From: Zygnema cylindricum
Lineage: Eukaryota > Streptophyta > Zygnematophyceae > Zygnematales > Zygnemataceae
Direction of reading: 5' to 3'
Length of the DNA: 39,540 nucleotides
NCBI GenBank assembly: GCA_037447655.1
Contig: JBBHKE010000203.1
Coordinates: 46,828-86,367, forward strand
A model generated the notes under the pieces. The model had not been told where the DNA came from and did no database searches. It worked only from the letters and a program-made list of their open reading frames with translations. Shown here one piece after another: positions 34,028-39,540 of the stretch. A program made the translations under genes and the position numbers. How positions within the stretch are numbered: position 1 is the first letter of the stretch; each line of letters opens with the position of its first letter.

Positions 34028-36304
34028 AGGCACTGGAAGGCGAAAGTTCAAGTGTGACCTCGAGACAGGTGAAAACTTGCTTTTTCGAGGACTTTCTCAA
34101 CTCACAGTCAGGATAGATGCGACATTTTGTTCCAAGAACAATAGTAAGGAAGCATTCGTCATAATTTAATACAAATGAGGCTTAAGCAAATGATTGAGGT
34201 AGCCACATGACTATTGCCATTGTAGAAATATCAACGCTAAAACAGATATGAAACCTTTTACAGTTGTTCAAAAAAAGTACATGGATACAAAAGGAAGGAG
34301 GAGCCAAAACAAAACTGCTCCCAAAGAATCACGCTGAATGATTAAGTTGCGACCTTTTCTAAGCCCGTTACTTACAATGGTCCAGTAGCTTAAAAATTTG
34401 CAGGTTGCTTTGTGCTAGTAATAAGTTCTAAAGAGTACCCGCTTTAGTTGAAAGCCGTGACTGTAATCTTTTTTCCCTTCAATTAACTCCTTGGGTACAG
34501 AAAAGCGTCAGTGCGTAGAAGGATAATAGATAAAGCATGGTAGAGTTTGAGGCAGTTTGAGTTTGTGAAGTCTTCTGTTTGTTCGCAGTAGATACACAAC
34601 AATCAGCGTTAGTATTTGTGCTATATGAGCATACTGACAGTCGAGGCTACACATTCAGGTGGTGAGTGTCGAGTGGAAAGTCTTGTTTGAGGTAAATAAT
34701 GTTTTTGATGGGCGAAGTTAGAAAAGCAGGTTTCCTGTGTTTGCGTGATGCATGGCATGAAATAAGAGGGTGAGGGGGAGAGGGAGAGAGGGAGTGAGGG
34801 AAGGAGACAATGGAGAAGGGAGTGGGGAGTCATAAATGTATCAAGATACAGCGGGATAATATACGCAGGCATAACATGTTACAAGCAATTTATATCTCAA
34901 TGATATTGACTCATTTCATGACATAGATTGCTTTCTACCAGGTCAAGAATATGCATAATGGTAAAAACAACAACACGGTCGCTCTTTTGATACTTGGCGT
35001 GGTCAAAATAGCAAAGTAAATGTCATATGGCCATTAGGAAGTTCAGCCTGACTGTGCATTTGTTTTTAGCTCTTGCTGTGTCGTTTTGCAACAAAGCTTT
35101 CACCTGCCCGTGTTCCTGTTTGCACTATGATTATTGTGGGAATTACTCCAATTCAAACAGATACTTTGTTTGTTTGTTTGTTTGTTTGTTGGTTTGTTGG
35201 TTTGTTGGTTTGTTTGTTTGTTTGTTTGTTTGTTTGTTTGTTTGTTTGTTTGTTTGTTTGTTTGTTTGTTTGTTTGTTTGTTTGTTTGTTTGTTTGTCTG
35301 TCTGTTGCTAGTTTATTTGTTGATTTTGTTTTTTCCATAAGAAGGCTGCAAGAAGGGATAAGAGACATGTTTATTATACAAAATCATTTTGTACTAGTAG
35401 TGGAGCTTTCAGCAACTTCAATATTTTGTTTAAAACAACATCAACTGAAGCATCCTGAATTACTTTCATGTTATCATCAACATTACCATCAAATGTTATA
35501 GTGCGAGTTTGACTTAATGGTAACTTAAAAATAAATGTTTCTTTTCCTTCACCGTCTCTACATAGACGAATGTAATTCTTTCCTAATTTCTAGATACAGT
35601 CTTAACGGTCATAATTCACTCACTCAAACAGCGACGGGCGGCATGTACATGTACGTACAAAGCGATTAAGTTTTTTCACCCATTGAGTGGAGCTTTTCCC
35701 CGTGCACACGTGTCGCATTTTGAACTTAAGACCCAATCAAAAGGTAGTGATCTCACGCCACCGTCCGACAAATAATCTGACAAGTGTGCACGGATAAAAG
35801 ATGTCAAGAAAAGTATTCTTCTAAGACGAGATTTACCCCTACAGTACACCGTAAATCACTCTAAGTGTAAAGAAATTATTAGATTAAAGAAAAAAATGTT
35901 GTTGTTATCTCTATTTTGGGTTCAAGGCCTCACACCAATAAAACATTAACACCAATTTATACATCTAACACTAATTTGGATCCAAATTCCCATATTGTAA
36001 CCGATATAGCCTGTCTTCACATAACCGACGTTTGAACATGTGAGAACAGGTTAGTGCAGCTTTCCCCAGTCTTTATTACTAGGAATCAAATCTAAGTGCG
36101 CTTTTCCGTGTCGACCCCGTTATCTGACAATTTTTAAGTACGTTTATACGAAATAACGAGCCTCTTTATACACTGCACTATTGAAAGACCGTCAAAATTA
36201 GAGTAATTGACACTTATAAAACCGTACCTATATTAGCGCAAAAGAAAAAATAGAATTATCGACTCTATTTCACGTTCGGGAGTCAAAAGCTTAAGGGCCT
36301 TCAA
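34028..36304. other. Copy B flank left of the LINE, no gene recognised
   Basis: Counterpart of 29191 to about 31390. It contains the expanded TTTG array at 35164-35306, whose two strands give spurious Phe/Val/Cys/Leu and Thr/Asn/Lys/Gln open frames. No gene is seen. Confidence 0.55.
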
Positions 36305-38437
36305 TCTCTTATGGGCTGACTTTATTAAAAAGCGCGATGGTAAACCATCTGAGTCCATGGGAACAAAAGAGAATTAGCACGGCAAAAACTGAAAAACTAC
36401 ATGTTGGGGGAAAAAACAAAAACAATAAGCAAGGCAAAAGCAACGAAAACACGAAATGACAGCTAGTAGACAGAAAACACCCAAAAAAGCAAAAAACAAC
36501 AAACGAAACACCAAAAGAAAGAGCTAACACCTAACAACAAAACCCCAACATAGCTAAAAATCTACGCAAAGCAACCACGTAAGTCCCCGAACCCCGGAGG
36601 AGCACGAGGAGGGAGTTCCGGGACACGTCGACGATCCATAGCCGCAATAGACGATCCAAGTAGGATAGAAGCCTGCACTCGCTGAAGGGCCACTGATAAA
36701 CGTTGACGGTAAAAGGAAGTAAGTACTGAAACTGAAGGGCTCCCAGGTCCCCGCCGCTCAAACGAACGCCGACCACAAGCACGAAGAAACTCGTCCAAAG
36801 CCACACCCAAACAACCAAATATCTCCACCGCCATCGGAATGAAACCATCCATAGCATCGCGATGGGCATAATCACGCTCCTTCCTCCTAGACGCATCGCG
36901 TGCGGCCACGCCCACATGTCGAGCTGCCCGACTGACAACAGTATCAGAAGTAGGGTTTGCCAAAACAACGTCACCAAATGTACGACGCGCACCATCAAGT
37001 AATACAATGTAAATCCGACGAGAAGGAATAATGTGGGAAACTTCCCGACGGGCAGAATATCCTCCCTCGGAAGCGATAGTAGCAATGGTGTCTCGAATCG
37101 TGTCGTGCGCCTGAATCAACTCGCCTCCGTGGGAGCAACGAAGCAAATGAATGCCGTCGGGATCCAGAACGTGGTCACAAGAGCAAACAAGAGAGCCAAG
37201 CAAAGGTGGGTGAGGGAGGCCAAGCCGAAACCTAAGGGTTGTGGTGAATTGAGCCGGGGTGAATCGGAGGGTAGATAAGATAGGAATAGCCAATAGCCAA
37301 GCTCCGGAACCAGGTCCGCCACAGGAAAGAAAGCGTGCACGCGAAGTATCAGAAGGAAGCGCCTCGAGAAGCTCGGACTTAATAGCGGCGACAACCTTAT
37401 CAGAAATGGATTCCTGAACACGTGCAATTGATGTCGAAACAAGAGTGGAAAGAACTGGCATATCCGCAATAGCAGCAGGAGTAAGAGAACGAGATGCATC
37501 GAGAAGGGACCGCTGGAAGGCGAGCACACCGTTCGAAACTCGGGGTACAACAGTAGCAAGAATAGGAGTGTCCCCAGCCAAAAAACGAGAGACAATAGTA
37601 AAGGCAACAAGGCACCAACTTCCCAAATAGGCAGCTGGAGCAACACGGGCCGTCGACAGTAAACCCAAACCACCTGCAGAGACTGGAAGACTGGCCTGAA
37701 TACGGGACTGGAAGACAGGCCTGAAGGCCTGAATACGGGCTGCAGGCCCAGACTCACGATCAAAAGCCCCACGACCTAACAAAGTATGAAGGACGTCCAT
37801 GAGCCGATCGTCAAATGCAGAAAGGGACGACACAAAAGTAGGAGTGGGAGGGGAAGTACGAGTAAGGTAGGAGGGGCGATGGGGGAAACACCGGGTTAAA
37901 AGAGCAAAAGCCACTTGGGGATCGGAAAGGTTAGGAAGGTCATCCACATGGGACAAATCTGTCTGAAGAGCAAAATCAAGAAATTGTTTGATGTATATTT
38001 CAGAACCGAGAGGGCAACCTAACACACGAATGCCTTCTGATGGAGGAGGAGTCTGAAAACCAGGAGGTGGAATGAAAGAAGGAGGAAAAGCACTAGGGGA
38101 CCACACAACACACTTAGTGGGTTGGACAAAAAGATTGAGTTCGGCCAAACGATCCTTGAAAAAGGTATAGGCCGGTATAACTTGGTCCCAAGGACCGATA
38201 ATGTGTGTGTCGTCCGCAACTGAAGGGAAGAGGCAAGATGGAAAAGCGGCCGCGGAAGCTCGGAGGGCTCGGTAATGAGCAAGGGCAAACAAAGGGCCTC
38301 CAAGTGGATCGCCCTGACGAGTGCCGGTTGTGGAAGAAAGTGGGACCAAATCACCATCAATGGAAAAGGAGAGGCTGCTGCTCAAAGAATAAAAGGCCCT
38401 CACAAAAGGAAATATCTGGACAATTGGAGAAGGTGCG
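36305..38437 (-). mobile_element. 5'-truncated LINE inserted in copy B
   Basis: Same family and same 3' UTR as the element at 5.7-9.2 kb, but in the opposite orientation. The boundaries come from comparing copy B with the empty site in copy A (CTTAAGGGTCTTGAA ... AACGGTGTAGTAAT). About 15-20 bp of target appear replaced, and no clear target-site duplication is visible. Truncation falls inside the RT domain, at the Ala-Pro-Ser-Pro-Ile-Val stretch, as expected for incomplete reverse transcription. Confidence 0.9.
36562..38437 (-). pseudogene. Truncated but uninterrupted LINE ORF: RT palm/thumb plus Cys/His and endonuclease-like domain
   Basis: A 640-codon open frame runs from 38484 to 36562, but its first ~16 codons come from flanking copy B DNA. 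The LINE part starts at APSPIVQIFPFVRAFYSLSS. It keeps GTRQGDPLGGPLFALA and SVADDTHII (about residue 90 of the frame). The Cys/His motif CSCDHVLDPDGIHLLRCSHG lies near residue 433, the RRIYIVLLDGARRTFGDVV segment near 490, and KERDYAHRDAMDGFIPMAVE near 535. The absence of stops and frameshifts contrasts with the decayed plus-strand copy and points to a younger insertion. It lacks the N-terminal finger and the RT motifs upstream of the truncation, so it should be inactive. The short plus-strand frames here are shadows. Confidence 0.88.
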
Positions 38438-39232
38438 GTGTAGTAATCGCGACTTAAGGTATAGTACCCTAGCCTCATAGTCATACAGCCGCCTGTACGA
38501 TTTCAGAACCCGAGATCGGTAGGGGAACCAAAAAAGTGCACGTGTTCAGTTCGGTTCTCAGCGCTTTTTTTTTTCTTTCAGGCTTTTAAGCAACCTTTTT
38601 TGTGCATTTAGTCCTTTGGGATTTTGGTCTTTTACCTTTGATGGTCATCAACTCTTTTCGTTAACAATCATGTTTTGTACTTGGATAGTCTTATCATCTC
38701 TTTTTTGGAAAAATAATTTCTTCTTTATGGAAGTAAAATAGTAAATCGAATAATAAATACCCCAACCAACCCGAAACCAGTACTGACATTCCTCACTTTT
38801 TTCGCAGAGTATCACCTCTAAACTCGAGAGTAAGTTGGTTCGGTAAATCGTACAGGTAGGTTCGGAAACCTGAAGCAAGCATGTCACCTTTCACCGGAAG
38901 GTAAAAAAAGTGACGGAATGACTGGCCGTTAGAATTTTCGCACTAAATCACTGTTGTGCTTCGTATTTTTCAAGTTCAACGTTAAATAAAAGGGTCTAAA
39001 CTCTAAACGTCGTCAACATTTTATTTTTATTTTAGGGCTTCGATGTTTCTGTCCATACTGTAACCCTAACTAAAGGTACTGTACGGACATACAGAAAATT
39101 TATAAATATAGTCTTAAGAAATTATGAGAGAAAAGAAAGTTAAAAGGAAAAACTAAAAAAATATATAAAAAATAAAGAGATAAAAAGTGAAAAATCTTTT
39201 TTTTTCTTTTGTTTTCATTTCGTAACTTCCAA

Positions 39233-39540
39233 AGTTTGTTCAAGTTGATGTAAAACTTCTCATCCCTTGAAAAAACAAGAAAAAAACCGTAAGTTAAGAC
39301 AGTTTTACGAGCATTTAAACGTTTTAAATAGGTTTTGACGTTTCAAGTACGGTAATGCATTTCGGTGTTCAGTGCGAAATCTCAACCGCCGCCTAAGAGC
39401 GTTGTTCCATTAGGCGCTCTCAGTAAACGTCAAAAATTCGTTTACTGAAGCGATCGTTCCATTGTGTCGGGTCAGTAACCGACATTTGTTTTCCATGGCA
39501 CATGTTGATTGGTCCACGTAATATATGAATAAGATTCTGT
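39233..39540. other. Unique right-hand edge with short inverted repeats
   Basis: After the end of copy B the sequence has no recognised gene. A perfect 9-bp inverted repeat (CAGTAAACG ... CGTTTACTG) lies at 39421-39447. Nearby, AGAGCG...CGCTCT flanks a GTTCCATTAGG phrase, and GTTCCATT recurs around 39458. This could be the end of a small DNA transposon cut by the window edge, but the evidence is thin. Confidence 0.4.

Larger units (their letters stand above)
32204..39232 (+). repeat. Tandem duplication, copy B, with LINE insertion
   Basis: Starts at the direct junction with copy A and ends TTTCGTAACTTCCAA at 39232, after which unique sequence follows. Its 7029 bp equal the 4.84-kb unit plus a LINE of about 2.13 kb (36305-38437). 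Other differences include a roughly 27-bp insertion after 34696 and a longer TTTG array (35164-35306 versus 30301-30392). The first 2.5 kb is nearly identical to copy A. The rest differs at several percent of positions by eye. Confidence 0.93.

Noticed and set aside
37116-37772. 218-codon minus-strand frame overlapping the truncated LINE
   Set aside because: An out-of-frame shadow of the 640-codon LINE frame, without RT or endonuclease motifs.
27367-39232. The direct repeats considered as LTRs of a retrotransposon
   Set aside because: The copies abut with no internal element between them, and they contain host PPR exons. This is a tandem duplication.

Overview
The window is nuclear DNA of a plant-lineage eukaryote, most likely a streptophyte alga or another early-diverging green plant. 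The basis is a complete plant-type EXO84 exocyst gene, a P-class pentatricopeptide-repeat (PPR) gene split into 12 exons, consistent GT-AG introns of 0.15-1.7 kb, and long repeat-rich intergenic DNA. A charophyte with a large genome, such as Chara, would fit. The sequence alone does not name the species.

Layout. (1) 61-2359 (+): the last three coding exons of an EXO84 paralogue whose 5' part lies outside the window. Its first visible intron holds GA-rich repeats and several near-copies of the downstream 3' splice site. (2) 2360-4640: no gene recognised. (3) 4641-5470: a 71-bp minisatellite, followed by a CG/CA alternating tract and a decayed non-LTR retrotransposon (about 5.7-9.2 kb, +). Its N-terminal zinc finger, RT and C-terminal Cys/His plus endonuclease-like region resemble restriction-like-endonuclease LINEs. 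(4) 10464-17571 (-): a complete EXO84 gene of 8 exons, predicted 774 aa, tail-to-tail with the first. (5) 17572-18952: a 1.4-kb divergent promoter region. (6) 18953-29190 (+): the PPR gene, 12 exons, predicted 949 aa. (7) 27367-39232: a tandem duplication with a 4837-bp unit. It copies the last three PPR exons and the 3' flank. The second copy carries a 5'-truncated LINE (36305-38437, -) of the same family as the one in (3).

All exon joins were worked out by eye from reading-frame phase, GT/AG sites and family similarity. Phases agree across all 7 EXO84 introns and all 11 PPR introns, which is strong internal support. EXO84 belongs to the vesicle-tethering exocyst. The PPR protein probably binds organellar RNA. 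The two have no evident shared function beyond possibly sharing a promoter region.

Most unusual signals: a 47/50-nt antisense copy of an EXO84 3' splice-site junction inside a later intron of the same gene; serial decoy acceptor sites in the EXO84 paralogue; a tandem duplication whose two halves have very different sequence identity; and a LINE that looks RLE-type, with tandem monomers at its 5' side.
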